In this document: piece by piece, positions 24,141 through 33,900 of the stretch
Layout of the letters: the number at the start of each line of letters is the position of its first letter
Position numbering within the stretch: position 1 is the stretch's first letter
Origin: Acidobacteriota bacterium
GTDB lineage: Bacteria > Acidobacteriota > Terriglobia > Terriglobales > Acidobacteriaceae
Direction: 5' to 3'
DNA length: 64,000 nucleotides
NCBI GenBank assembly: GCA_021780315.1
Contig: JAJXYY010000018.1
Location: 143,028 to 207,027 of the forward strand
The notes under the pieces: model-generated
What the model was told of the DNA's origin: nothing
Database searches by the model: none
The model's input: only the letters and a program-made list of their open reading frames with translations
Program-made: the position numbers and the translations under genes

Positions 24141-25634
24141 ATGCTCCCCGAACTTCACGCCATCCTGAACCTCCTTGAAGGCGGCTTTAGCCAGCTTAAA
24201 GTCCTCGTTATCGGCGATATCATGCTGGACCGCTACATCCACGGCGAAGTCGACCGCATCTCTCCCGAAGCTCCCGTACCAGTCCTCCGCCACGCTCAAC
24301 GCTATGAGCGCGCCGGCGGCGCAGCCAACGTAGCCATGAACCTCGCCGGCCTCGGCTGCCACACCATCCTCGCCGGCTTCTGGGGCGACGACACCGAACG
24401 CGAAGAGCTTGCCGCAATCCTCGATAAAGCCAATATCGACACCGTCGGAGTCGTCCTCAGTTCGCGCCCCACCATCTCTAAAACCCGCATCGTAGGCCGC
24501 AATCAGCAACTGCTCCGCCTCGATATCGAGAGCCGCGACCTCCCCCCCGCAGACGAAGCCGAGCGCCTGCTCGACCGCGCCACGGAACTCGTCACCAAGG
24601 TCCACGCCGTCATTCTCTCCGACTACGCCAAAGGCGCCGTCACTGAACCTCTCTGTGCCGCCGTCATTCGCGCCGCACGCACAGCAGGCATCCCCATCCT
24701 CGCCGACCCCAAGACCCCCGACTTCAGCAAATACTCCGGTGCCACGACCGTCTGTCCCAACCTGAATGAACTCTCCCTTGCCACCGGCGTTCCGGCACAT
24801 CACACCGAACAACTCCTTGCCGCTGGACAGGCACTGCTCGCCGAACATGACTTCCAGTTCCTCACTGTAACCATGAGCGAGAAGGGAATCAGTGTCTTCA
24901 AGCCCGGCAGTGTCTACCACTCGCCCGCCCGTGCGCGTGAAGTCTTCGACGTCTCCGGCGCTGGCGACACGGTTATTGCCACGCTTGCAGCCTCGCTCGC
25001 CGGTGGCCTGAGGATCGAGGCTGCAGTCGAACTCGCCAACCTCGCCGCTGGCATCGTCGTCGCCAAGATCGGCACCGTCCCCATCGCCCAGCACGAACTC
25101 ATCGCTGCCCTCACTCCCAGTTCAGGACTCACCGCAGGCGAGAAGATTCTTGACCTCGAACGCATGGCCCTCCGTGTTGCCGAGTGGCGCGCCTCCGGTG
25201 AGACCATCGTCTTCACCAACGGCTGTTTCGACCTGCTCCATGTTGGCCATATCACGCTGCTGGAAGACTGCCGCCGCTTCGGCTCCAAGCTCATTCTCGG
25301 CCTCAATGCGGATGCTTCCATCTCGCGACTCAAAGGCCCTTCGCGGCCCATCGTCGGCGAACGCGAGCGTGCCCGGGTGATGGCGGCTCTCGCTGCTGTC
25401 GATGCCGTCGTTCTCTTCGAGCAGGACACTCCGCTCGAACTCATCCGCGCCATCAAACCCAACGTCCTCGTCAAAGGTGGGGACTACACCGTGGAGACGG
25501 TCGTCGGCCATCAGGAGGTCATTGCATCCGGTGGTCGCGTCGAGATCGTACCTACAGTGGAAGGCTTCTCTACATCAAACATTGTCAACAAGCTCACGGC
25601 AAAGCACGTGCAGCCTCAGGAGGACTTCAAGTGA
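24141..25634 (+). CDS. hldE: Bifunctional heptose-7-phosphate kinase / heptose-1-phosphate adenylyltransferase HldE
   Basis: This 497-residue fusion does two steps of ADP-heptose synthesis. Residues 1-330 are a PfkB/ribokinase-type kinase: GGAANVAMNLAGLG near the sugar site and the DVSGAGDTVIATLAASLAGG anion hole with its catalytic Asp. Residues 350-497 are a cytidylyltransferase-fold adenylyltransferase with FTNGCFDLLHVGHITLLE (the HxGH motif) and the ISTS-like FSTSNIV near the end. Full length matches the E. coli enzyme. AGGAGA lies 13 bases before the ATG. The stop overlaps the hldD start by 4 bases (GTGA), so translation is coupled. Cytoplasmic. Confidence 0.95.
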   Translation: MLPELHAILNLLEGGFSQLKVLVIGDIMLDRYIHGEVDRISPEAPVPVLRHAQRYERAGGAANVAMNLAGLGCHTILAGFWGDDTEREELAAILDKANIDTVGVVLSSRPTISKTRIVGRNQQLLRLDIESRDLPPADEAERLLDRATELVTKVHAVILSDYAKGAVTEPLCAAVIRAARTAGIPILADPKTPDFSKYSGATTVCPNLNELSLATGVPAHHTEQLLAAGQALLAEHDFQFLTVTMSEKGISVFKPGSVYHSPARAREVFDVSGAGDTVIATLAASLAGGLRIEAAVELANLAAGIVVAKIGTVPIAQHELIAALTPSSGLTAGEKILDLERMALRVAEWRASGETIVFTNGCFDLLHVGHITLLEDCRRFGSKLILGLNADASISRLKGPSRPIVGERERARVMAALAAVDAVVLFEQDTPLELIRAIKPNVLVKGGDYTVETVVGHQEVIASGGRVEIVPTVEGFSTSNIVNKLTAKHVQPQEDFK

Positions 25635-26611
25635 TTATCGTCACTGGCGGCGCAGGTTTCATCGGCAGCAACCTTATTCAGCAACTCAACCACGCGGGCA
25701 TCAACGACATCCTGCTCGTCGACAACTTCGCCCCAGCTCCCAATCTGACCGGACCCAAATTCCTTAACCTTGCCGGTGCCCAGTTTGCCGATTACATGGA
25801 CAAGCGCGAGTTCCGTGCCGCCCTCAAAGCAGGTGACTTCGACAACCTCAAGATTCGCGCCATCCTCCACCAGGGCGCCTGTTCCAACACCCTCGAAGAT
25901 GATGGGCGCTACATGATGGACAACAACTTTACCTACTCCAAAGAGCTGCTGCACTTCGCTCTCGATCACAAGATTCCACTGGTCTATGCCTCCACCGCTG
26001 CCGTCTACGGAGCCAGCACCGAATTCAAGGAACATCCCGCCAATGAGCGCCCGCTCAACGTCTACGGCTACTCCAAACTGGTCTTCGACAACTACGTCCG
26101 GCGCCATATGCCCGAGTTCAAAAGCACCGTGGTCGGCCTGCGCTACTTCAACGTCTACGGGCCACGCGAGCAACACAAAGGCCGCATGTCCAGCGTCATT
26201 CATCACTTCACCCGTCAACTCAAGGACACCGGCACCATCCGCATGTTCGAGGGCTCAGGCGGCTATGCCAACGGCGAACAGCGTCGCGACTTCGTCTTCG
26301 TCAAAGACCTCGCGCACATCAACATGTTCTTCGCCGGACTCCTGCCCGATAGCCCCAGAAAGTCTACCCACGCCGTCGTCAATGCCGGTACAGGTGAGGC
26401 TCGCACCTTCAAGGCCGTCGCTGAGGCCCTCATGCAGGTTCACGGTCCCGGAAAAATTGAATACATCCCATTTCCCGGTGATCTGAAAAACCGTTACCAG
26501 CACTACACGCAGGCTGACGCAGCGGATCTTCGGACCGCCGGCTACACCGCACCCTTCACCAGCCTCGAAGAAGGCGTCCAACAGACCTTTGCCGAGGAGC
26601 CAGCCGTGTAG
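25631..26611 (+). CDS. hldD: ADP-L-glycero-D-manno-heptose 6-epimerase HldD
   Basis: This 326-residue short-chain dehydrogenase/reductase converts ADP-D,D-heptose to ADP-L,D-heptose using bound NADP. The Rossmann motif TGGAGFIGSN is at the very N-terminus, followed by LVDNFAPAP, YASTAAVYG and the catalytic YGYSK. The family marker FNVYGPREQHKGRMSSV is present. The gene starts at a GTG inside the hldE stop (GTGA). The two enzymes together with the upstream transferase supply LPS inner-core heptose. Confidence 0.94.
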   Translation: MIIVTGGAGFIGSNLIQQLNHAGINDILLVDNFAPAPNLTGPKFLNLAGAQFADYMDKREFRAALKAGDFDNLKIRAILHQGACSNTLEDDGRYMMDNNFTYSKELLHFALDHKIPLVYASTAAVYGASTEFKEHPANERPLNVYGYSKLVFDNYVRRHMPEFKSTVVGLRYFNVYGPREQHKGRMSSVIHHFTRQLKDTGTIRMFEGSGGYANGEQRRDFVFVKDLAHINMFFAGLLPDSPRKSTHAVVNAGTGEARTFKAVAEALMQVHGPGKIEYIPFPGDLKNRYQHYTQADAADLRTAGYTAPFTSLEEGVQQTFAEEPAV

Positions 26612-26695
26612 CGCATCCAGCCGCTTGTAGGGGAAAGTATCGTCTGCAGAGAGCAACGCACGAGTCTTGTTTCCGGATCCAGTCTGGGGGAATGT

Positions 26696-27907
26696 GTGAT
26701 CGAGCAGCATCGCCAACCGACCGTACTCTGTATCAGCACCTACGAGAAAGGCCAACCCTTTCTCATTGAGGCAGCTCGGCTGGGCTGCCGCGTCTTGCTG
26801 CTCACCACCGACCGGCTTGCCCACGGCGACTGGCCTCTCTCCTCACTCGCCCGCTTCATCACCATGCCCGAGGGCCTTACCCCGCAACAGATCCTCAACA
26901 CCGTCAGCTACCTTGCCCGCGAGGAGAAGATCGAACGCATCGTCGCTCTGGACGAGTTCGACCTGGAAGTCGCCGCACTCCTCCGCGAACACATGCGTCT
27001 CCCAGGCATGGGCGAAACCGCCACTCGCTTCTTCCGCGACAAACTCGCCATGCGTGTCCGTGCCCGCGACACCGGTGTAGCAGTTCCTGAGTTCACCTCG
27101 GTCTTCTCCTACGACGACCTGCGGGCCTTCACAGCCTCGGTCCCCGGTCCATGGCTGCTCAAACCACGCACCAACGCCTCTGCCATCGGTATCAAGCAGA
27201 TCGAAACCACCGATCAACTCTTCGCCATCCTCGATCAACTTGGCGACCTGCAAAGCCATTACGTCCTAGAGCGCTTCGTCCCCGGTGACATCTATCACGT
27301 CGAAGGAGTCACCTGGCAAGGTGAGATACTCTTCAGCGCACCCCACAAATACGGCGCCCCGCCCATGCAAACCATGCATCAGGGTGGCGTCTTCAGTACT
27401 CGCGCCCTCGCCCGCGACAGCAGCGAAGCCCACCATCTCGACGTCATCCACCAGCAGGTCATCGCATCTCTGGGAATGGTCTCCGGCGTTACCCACACCG
27501 AGTTCATCAAGGCCCACGCCGATGGCAGATTCTACTTTCTGGAAACGGCGGCACGCGTCGGAGGAGCCTACATCGCCAATGTCGTTGAATTCGCCACGGG
27601 TCTCAATCCCTGGGTTGAGTGGGCCCGTATCGAGGTCGCAACGGTCCGCTCCGAGCCGTACAGACTGCCACCTCTGCGCCAGGACTACGCTGGCAGCATC
27701 ATCTGTCTCGCCCGCCAGCAGGAGCCCGACACCAGCGACTACAACGATCCCGAGATCGCGCTCCGCATGCAAAAACACCACCACGCCGGGCTCATCGTCT
27801 GCGCCACCAATCCCGAGCGGGTCGAGTCTCTGGTCGCCAGCTACAGCGAGCGCTTCCTCGATCAGTTTTGCGCCTCGGAGCCCGTGCCCGATAAGCCTAC
27901 GGCCTAA
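26696..27907 (+). CDS. ATP-grasp domain protein (carboxylate-amine ligase type)
   Basis: This 403-residue protein begins with a Rossmann-like pre-ATP-grasp part (TVLCISTYEKGQPFLIEAARLG) and continues into an ATP-grasp domain: WLLKPRTNASAIGIKQIE for the phosphate loop, FVPGDIYHVEGVTWQGEI, and the metal-binding FLETAARVGGAYIANVVEFATG. ATP-grasp ligases join a carboxylate to an amine or thiol through an acyl phosphate. The substrate is unknown; the location after the heptose genes suggests an envelope or capsule decoration, but that is an inference. GTG 26696 has GGGGGA just upstream. It ends 80 bases before tRNA-Lys, on the opposite strand. Confidence 0.85.
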   Translation: MIEQHRQPTVLCISTYEKGQPFLIEAARLGCRVLLLTTDRLAHGDWPLSSLARFITMPEGLTPQQILNTVSYLAREEKIERIVALDEFDLEVAALLREHMRLPGMGETATRFFRDKLAMRVRARDTGVAVPEFTSVFSYDDLRAFTASVPGPWLLKPRTNASAIGIKQIETTDQLFAILDQLGDLQSHYVLERFVPGDIYHVEGVTWQGEILFSAPHKYGAPPMQTMHQGGVFSTRALARDSSEAHHLDVIHQQVIASLGMVSGVTHTEFIKAHADGRFYFLETAARVGGAYIANVVEFATGLNPWVEWARIEVATVRSEPYRLPPLRQDYAGSIICLARQQEPDTSDYNDPEIALRMQKHHHAGLIVCATNPERVESLVASYSERFLDQFCASEPVPDKPTA

Positions 27908-27986
27908 GACCGTCGCGCAGAAGAGCGGCACCGCACAACACACGCATGCCTCTGATTTAGGTAGGGAAGGGATGGAGGAAGAATGG

Positions 27987-28059
27987 TGAGAGCGCTGGGG
28001 CTCGAACCCAGGACCAACGCCTTAAAAGGGCGATGCTCTACCAACTGAGCTACGCTCTC
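27987..28059 (-). tRNA. tRNA-Lys (anticodon TTT)
   Basis: The - strand folds into a 73-base cloverleaf. The acceptor stem is GAGAGCG with CGCTCTC, the D arm GCTC/GAGC around AGTTGGTA, the anticodon loop CTTTTAA, and the T arm CTGGG/CCCAG around TTCGAGC; the discriminator is A. No CCA is encoded. Pair 27-43 is a T-T mismatch. The 3' end points at the ATP-grasp gene. Confidence 0.93.
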
Positions 28060-28368
28060 TAACCACTCGTTAAAGGTAGCACAGTCAACGGTGTATCTTG
28101 CTCGACTCCGTATTTTCCGTTCTGCTCATATCGCTGTTATGCAACTCCAGATACTGCGACTTGCGTCACCTCACAAACTCTGCTTCGTCATTGTCTTAAC
28201 GCCACTACAACTTTCAATGCAGCTATCGGCCGGACGCGTCGCAGCAACACCGCAATCCATCCTGCTCTCCTGCCCCTGTAAACCCGCTGAATCCCACTGG
28301 CATTCCGCAGCCAGTGCTGATAAAGCCCACGTCCTGCCTAGCGATTTCGCGCACCAGCAAAGGTACCG

Positions 28369-28384
28369 TGACACTAAAGTGTCA
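28369..28384. promoter_or_regulatory. Palindromic operator candidate upstream of the cellulose operon
   Basis: TGACACTAAAGTGTCA is a perfect 7+2+7 inverted repeat, 11 bases upstream of the -35 box of the presumed bcs promoter. That position suits an activator or repressor dimer. The protein is unknown. Confidence 0.5.
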
Positions 28385-28395
28385 TCGTTGTTTCA

Positions 28396-28424
28396 TTGAC
28401 TTGGGGTACCAGCCAACGTAGCCT
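28396..28424 (+). promoter_or_regulatory. Candidate sigma-70 promoter of the bcs operon
   Basis: TTGACT (28396-28401) and TAGCCT (28419-28424) are 17 bases apart. Transcription from about 28431 would give a leader of about 105 bases before bcsQ. The rest of the 28060-28360 gap shows no gene. Confidence 0.4.
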
Positions 28425-28444
28425 CAGCCTATTGCAGGACTCAA

Positions 28445-28480
28445 GTTACGGCTCTTTCCGAAAGCTCCTGCACCCGTAAC
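28445..28480 (+). promoter_or_regulatory. Structured 5' leader of the bcs transcript
   Basis: GTTACGG (28445-28451) pairs perfectly with CCGTAAC (28474-28480). Inside, GCTCTTTCCGAAAGC can fold as a second small stem. It lies 54 bases before the bcsQ ATG. It does not match the c-di-GMP-I riboswitch pattern as I know it. No T run follows, so a simple terminator is unlikely. Confidence 0.35.
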
Positions 28481-28534
28481 AGAACTAAAATTAACCAGCG
28501 CGACACAAGCCGGAAATCGATAGGACTCATAACC

Positions 28535-30937
28535 ATGGACTCCCGCGGCATAGACAAAATGGACGAGCTGCCAGTAGCCGACACCCCCGAGGATGTAGCT
28601 GTTCTCTATTCCTGGGCCAATCTGCACGGCGCCAAGTATCGCGACTTCTCCGCTTCCCGCAGAGAGTACCGGGCACAGTTGCGCCATCGTGCTGCCGAGC
28701 AGGTCAGAGAGCAGGAACTCAAGGCTCAGGCTGAGGCCGAAGCCGCTGCCGCTGCCGCCGATGCGGCCGCCAGAAATGCTGCGTCGTCCGCACAATCAAT
28801 GGTAGACAAGCCTGCCGACTCCTCCCGCCAGCAAGCCCTCCGTGAAGCTGGTCGGGCATCCCGTATCGCCTCCGCAGAGCGCGTCGAGGCAGCCCGTCGC
28901 GCCGAAGCCGCTGCCCTCGCCGAAGTCGCCGCCCGCCGTGAAGAGCGGGAGATCGCAGAAGCTCAGGCATCCGCGCGGAAGCAGGCCGCACGTTACGCTG
29001 AATCCGAGATACGCAGCCGCGATAACGTCAGCCGAGCCACCGCTCAGGTTCCAGGACAGATCTCCGACCCCTACACGCCCCACGGACAGGGAGCCCCGCA
29101 GCAGTTCAATGAGCGGCCATCCGAACGTCCCGTCGTGCGTTCCAACTCCACGCCGCAGTCCGTACGCCTCGATACCCCCTATCCTCCCGTTCACGAGGTC
29201 TACGTTCCGGAGCCAGTCCAGCCGCCTGCCGTTGTATCGTCGTCCTCCTCAGGACGCCGCCCACGGGGCTATCGTCCCGACGATGCCTCTGGTGTCCGGC
29301 AGATCTATCGCGACCCTGAGTTCGAGGCGCAACAGGCGGAGTTCGTCGCTGCGGAGCCCGTTCGGCCTCTTCCTCCGCCACGGCCTCGTCCCTCCACCGA
29401 GCCACCGCTCGACCCGCGCTTTGCGCCCATCTCCGTCTACCCAGCCGCGGTCAAATCGCCCGAATACGCCGATCAGACCGTCCCAGCACTGCCGCAGAAG
29501 CTTGCCGCCGCGAACGCAGCGATTCAAGGATTTGTCCCCGCGGGTTATGAGGCCCAGACCCCTCAGCCCATGCGTGCCGCACATTTCGATTCGTCTCTCC
29601 AGATTCAGCGGCCTGCCGGATGGCAAGGTGGCTCCCCCGACCGAACTGAAGCACCAATCGAAGCGCGCCCGGTCGATACTCGTCAGATCGCATCCCGCGC
29701 AACTCAGGCCCTCCCAGACAGTCCCATCTCCTCGCATCGCTCGCCGGTTGCACCGCGTCCGGCTACGCAGTATCAGCCCGGCAACCTCCGCCAGCCTTCG
29801 CCCCAGTCCCTTCCGCAGGAGGCCTCGCGTGCTCGACGCGGTCAGGATGACCTGAGCTTCCAGCCAACCCCCTACTATCCCGAAGCTTCCCAGCGTCAGA
29901 CCCAGCCAGCTACAAATCTGGATACCACCTCGTCCTATAAAAGCTCGTATACAACCGAGCCAACCGGACCTGCATGGCTTTATGCCCCCCAGACTCCTGC
30001 GTCTGCCGTACCTCCACCCCGGAACGTCTCGCCAGTTTCCTCCCCGGCTCAATCCTCCGTGGCTGATACACTCCAGCATTCCCGCGAGCGGGTCGCCGCC
30101 CGCTGGTACGCACTCAAAGGGGTCTTCGAACAGCCCGGTCAGGAGCAACCCGAAGTCCCCATTCGCCAGAAAGAGATTCGTACGCCAGTACTCGCTGTCT
30201 TCTCGTTGGCAGGCGGCGTCGGCAAAACCAGCCTTGTAGCCACACTCGGACGCTCGCTCTCCTCCATGGGCGAAAAAGTCCTGCTCACCGACACCACCTC
30301 TCACGGCCTGCTGCCCTTTTACTTCGGCGCCAGCGAGCTCCGCCAGGGAGTCGTCCGCACCTTCTCCCCACCCAGCGGCAGCACCGACGCGCCCATCTAT
30401 CTCGTCAGCTACGACGTCGACCAGAAGGGCAATGACGAAGAGTCCCAGGCTCAACTCGTCGACGAGATCACCCAGAACTCGAAGGGAACCCATCGGCTTC
30501 TGCTCGACCTCACGCCCAGCTCAGGTTGGATCGCCCGCCGCATGGCCCGCATGAACCCCACTATCCTCGTACCCGTCGCTCCGGACATGAACTCGGTCAT
30601 CAGCCTTCAGTCCGTGGAAAAGTACTTCCACGGCTCCATCGACGCTGACGGAAGGCCGTTGCAACCCTACTACGTGCTCAATCAGTTCGATGCCTCTCTG
30701 CCATTGCATCTCGACGTTCGCGAGGTGCTTCGCCGCCAACTTGGGGATCGCCTGCTGCCCTTTGTCATCCGTCGCGCCCCTAGCGTCAGCGAGTCACTCG
30801 CCGAGGGCATGACCGTCGTCGACTACGCTCCAGACGAGCCAGTCGCAGAAGACTACCAAAACGTAGCCTCCTGGCTCCGTACCATTGCGGCACCGGCCAC
30901 CGCTGGCTTCCGCAACGTGCGCTGGAGTGAACGATGA
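28535..30937 (+). CDS. bcsQ: BcsQ-like MinD/ParA ATPase with BcsR-like N-terminus and long linker
   Basis: This is an 800-residue protein. Residues 10-50 (EDVAVLYSWANLHG..YRDFS.SRREYRAQL) resemble the short cellulose protein BcsR. Residues 55-170 are Ala/Glu/Arg-rich and probably coiled coil. Residues 170-540 are Pro/Ser/Gln-rich and disordered. The last 250 residues are a SIMIBI ATPase with the P-loop AGGVGKT (Lys564), LLLDLTPSSG and VPVAPDMNSV, matching BcsQ. In E. coli BcsR and BcsQ form a complex that loads the synthase at the pole and raises its output. A single chain would fix their ratio. The stop overlaps the bcsA start (ATGA). Confidence 0.8.
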   Translation: MDSRGIDKMDELPVADTPEDVAVLYSWANLHGAKYRDFSASRREYRAQLRHRAAEQVREQELKAQAEAEAAAAAADAAARNAASSAQSMVDKPADSSRQQALREAGRASRIASAERVEAARRAEAAALAEVAARREEREIAEAQASARKQAARYAESEIRSRDNVSRATAQVPGQISDPYTPHGQGAPQQFNERPSERPVVRSNSTPQSVRLDTPYPPVHEVYVPEPVQPPAVVSSSSSGRRPRGYRPDDASGVRQIYRDPEFEAQQAEFVAAEPVRPLPPPRPRPSTEPPLDPRFAPISVYPAAVKSPEYADQTVPALPQKLAAANAAIQGFVPAGYEAQTPQPMRAAHFDSSLQIQRPAGWQGGSPDRTEAPIEARPVDTRQIASRATQALPDSPISSHRSPVAPRPATQYQPGNLRQPSPQSLPQEASRARRGQDDLSFQPTPYYPEASQRQTQPATNLDTTSSYKSSYTTEPTGPAWLYAPQTPASAVPPPRNVSPVSSPAQSSVADTLQHSRERVAARWYALKGVFEQPGQEQPEVPIRQKEIRTPVLAVFSLAGGVGKTSLVATLGRSLSSMGEKVLLTDTTSHGLLPFYFGASELRQGVVRTFSPPSGSTDAPIYLVSYDVDQKGNDEESQAQLVDEITQNSKGTHRLLLDLTPSSGWIARRMARMNPTILVPVAPDMNSVISLQSVEKYFHGSIDADGRPLQPYYVLNQFDASLPLHLDVREVLRRQLGDRLLPFVIRRAPSVSESLAEGMTVVDYAPDEPVAEDYQNVASWLRTIAAPATAGFRNVRWSER

Positions 30938-33900
30938 CATCATCTTTTTGGAAAGAGTTTGAATCTGGCGACGCCTTCCTGCTCCGAATGCTGCGTGTCG
31001 CGGTGCTCGTCGGCGGAGCCTTTGTCCTCATCTTCACCGGTATCCTCGAACTCACTTGGCCCCAGCAGGCTGTGCTGGGCCTGCTCACCGTTCTACTTGC
31101 TATCTGGATGGATCGTAGCTCCAGCTCCTACCTCGTCACGCTGACTTTGATGCTGGCCTCCTGCTACTCCACCTTCCGTTACGGTTTCTGGCGCCTGTCC
31201 ACCACTATCAAATTCTTCTTGGATCCCGGCAGCACCTGGACCTTCCTCGACGCCTTCTTCATTTGGATGCTCGTCGGCGCAGAGACCTACGCCTTCGCCA
31301 TCCTCTACCTGGGCTTCATGCAGACCCTCTGGCCCCTCCGTCGTACCCCCGTCCCACTTCCGGACGACCCCGACATGTGGCCTTCGGTCGATCTCGTCAT
31401 CCCCACCTACAACGAGCCGCTCAACGTCGTCCGCTACACTGCGCTCGCCGCCATGAACATCGACTGGCCAGCAGACAAGCTCAACGTCTACATCCTCGAC
31501 GATGGCAAGCGCGAGGAGTTCCGCAAGTTCGCCGAAGAAGCCGGCGTCGGCTACATGACCCGCGACGACAACAAGCATGCCAAGGCCGGCAATATCAACC
31601 GCGCTCTGGAACGTCTCGACTCGCCCTTCGTCGCCATCTTCGACTGCGATCACGTCCCTACTCGCAGCTTCCTGCAGGTCACCCTTGGCTGGTTCCTGCG
31701 CGATAGCAAGCTCGCCATGCTCCAGACGCCCCACCACTTCTACTCGCCCGACCCCTTCGAGCGAAATCTCAGCCAGTTCCGCATCATCCCCAACGAGGGA
31801 GAACTCTTCTACGGTATCGTTCAGGATGGCAACGACTTCTGGAACGCTACCTTCTTCTGCGGCTCCTGCGCAGTCCTCCGCCGCACCGCGTTGGACGAGA
31901 TTGGCGGCATTGCCGTCGAGACCGTCACCGAGGACGCGCATACCTCACTGCGCATGCAGACCAACGGCTGGAACACCGCCTACATCAATATCCCGCAAGC
32001 CGCCGGCCTCGCCACCGAGCGCCTCAGCGGTCACGTCAAACAGCGTATCCGCTGGGCCCGCGGCATGATCCAGATCCTCCGCACGGACAATCCACTCTTC
32101 GCCAAAGGGCTCAAGTTTGCCCAGCGCATCTGCTACTTCAACGCCATGTCGCACTTCCTCTATGCCTTCCCGCGACTCATCTTCCTCACCGCACCGCTGA
32201 TCTACCTTGTCCTGGGACACACCAATGTCCCGGGCTATTGGGCTGCAATTCTTGCCTATGCCTTTCCTCACCTGGTTCTCTCCAGCATGACTAACTCCCG
32301 CATCCAGGGTCAGCACAGGCACTCCTTCTGGAATGAAATCTACGAGACCATTCTCGCGCCATACATCCTGCTGCCCACCTTGCTGGCTATTGTCAACCCC
32401 AAACTCGGCAGCTTCGACGTCACCGCCAAAGGTGGCGTCGTCAACCGAACCTTCTTCGATCAACGCATCGCCCAACCCTTCCTTTTGATGATAGGCATGA
32501 ACGTCGCCGGAATGCTCTGCGCTATCCCACGTTATTGGCAGATGCCGGGATCAGACTGGATCTGGCCGCTGAATATCCCTGCCGGAATGTTCGACGGCAC
32601 TCACCCTGGCACCATCATCATGAATCTCATCTGGGTCTGCTTCAACCTCGTCCTGCTCGGTGTATGTGTCGCCGTCGCCTGGGAGAACCAGCAGCGCCGC
32701 CAGACCGTTCGTGTCACCATGGCAGTCCAGGCAGATATCCTCCTCCCCAACGGAAATAGGGTACAAGGTGTTACCGCTGACATGTCCAGCGGCGGTGCCA
32801 TGATCAAGGTCGATCACAACTTCGTCTCCTCGCCGGGCGACCTCGTCAAACTCACCTTCCCCGTCCTGGATGGAGAAGCAACCTTGCCTGCCACAGTCAT
32901 CGGAGTCAGAGACAATTTGCTCCGTGTTCAGTTCGATCCGCTCACCCTCCAGGAAGAGGAAGCGCTTACCATGGTTCTTTACTCCCGCGCCGACAGTTGG
33001 CTCGGATGGGGCGAGACACGCGAAGCCGATAAGCCTATGAAGAGCCTCGGCCTCATCTTCCGCCTCTCCATCAAGGGACTAACGCAGACATTCCGAGGTT
33101 TGATGAAGACCAAGAAAACTCCACCGAAGGGCAAACTCGCGACCAGTGTCGTGCCGCTCCTGCTCTTTACTCTGTTGCTCGCCTCCACTAGCCTCTCCGC
33201 CCAGCTTCGTTCGCTGCAGGGTGCCCGCTTCGCCGCACAGATGGTCCCTGCCACTGCCCCCACCGGCGCCGCTGGATCACAATCCGCTGCCTCCGGAGTT
33301 GCACTACAGACCACCGATGGCGGTGTCCCCGCGCGCCCAGTCGCACCAGGCAGCTTCGACAACATCTTCTCCCTCTCCGATGTCGGTGTCACCGATACCA
33401 TCGTCCTTCGCGGCGTCGACGCGTACCACTCCGTCTACTTCTCGGTGCCCCAGACGCAGGTCGTCAAAACTGCGACCATGAAGCTCCGATACCACTTCTC
33501 GCCCGGACTCATTCCCGCGCTCAGCCATCTCAAAGTCAGCCTCAATGGAACACTCTTCGCGACGCTGCCCGTCACCAATCAACCTTCACCCATTGCCGCT
33601 CACAGCGACAGCGCCAACGGCCAGAACGAAGCCGACCAGCAGACCCTCGTCGTCACCCGCAACGAAAACAACGCCCTTCTGGAAGCAACCCTCACCCTGC
33701 CCGCAGAGATGCTGGTCCACGACAACGAACTCACCTTCGAGTTCGTCGGCCACTACACCATGCAGTGCGAGGACCCCTCCCACTCCACCCTCTGGAGCCA
33801 TGTCGACAACACCTCCACCATCGAGATCGCCGGCTCGCTCCTCCCGCTCCAGAACGACCTCAAACTCCTCCCGCTTCCGTTCTACGATGCCGCCGTCAAT

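Noticed and set aside
28091..28399. 102-residue + strand frame between tRNA-Lys and bcsQ
   Set aside because: No ribosome site, no domain, atypical composition; it covers the operator palindrome region.
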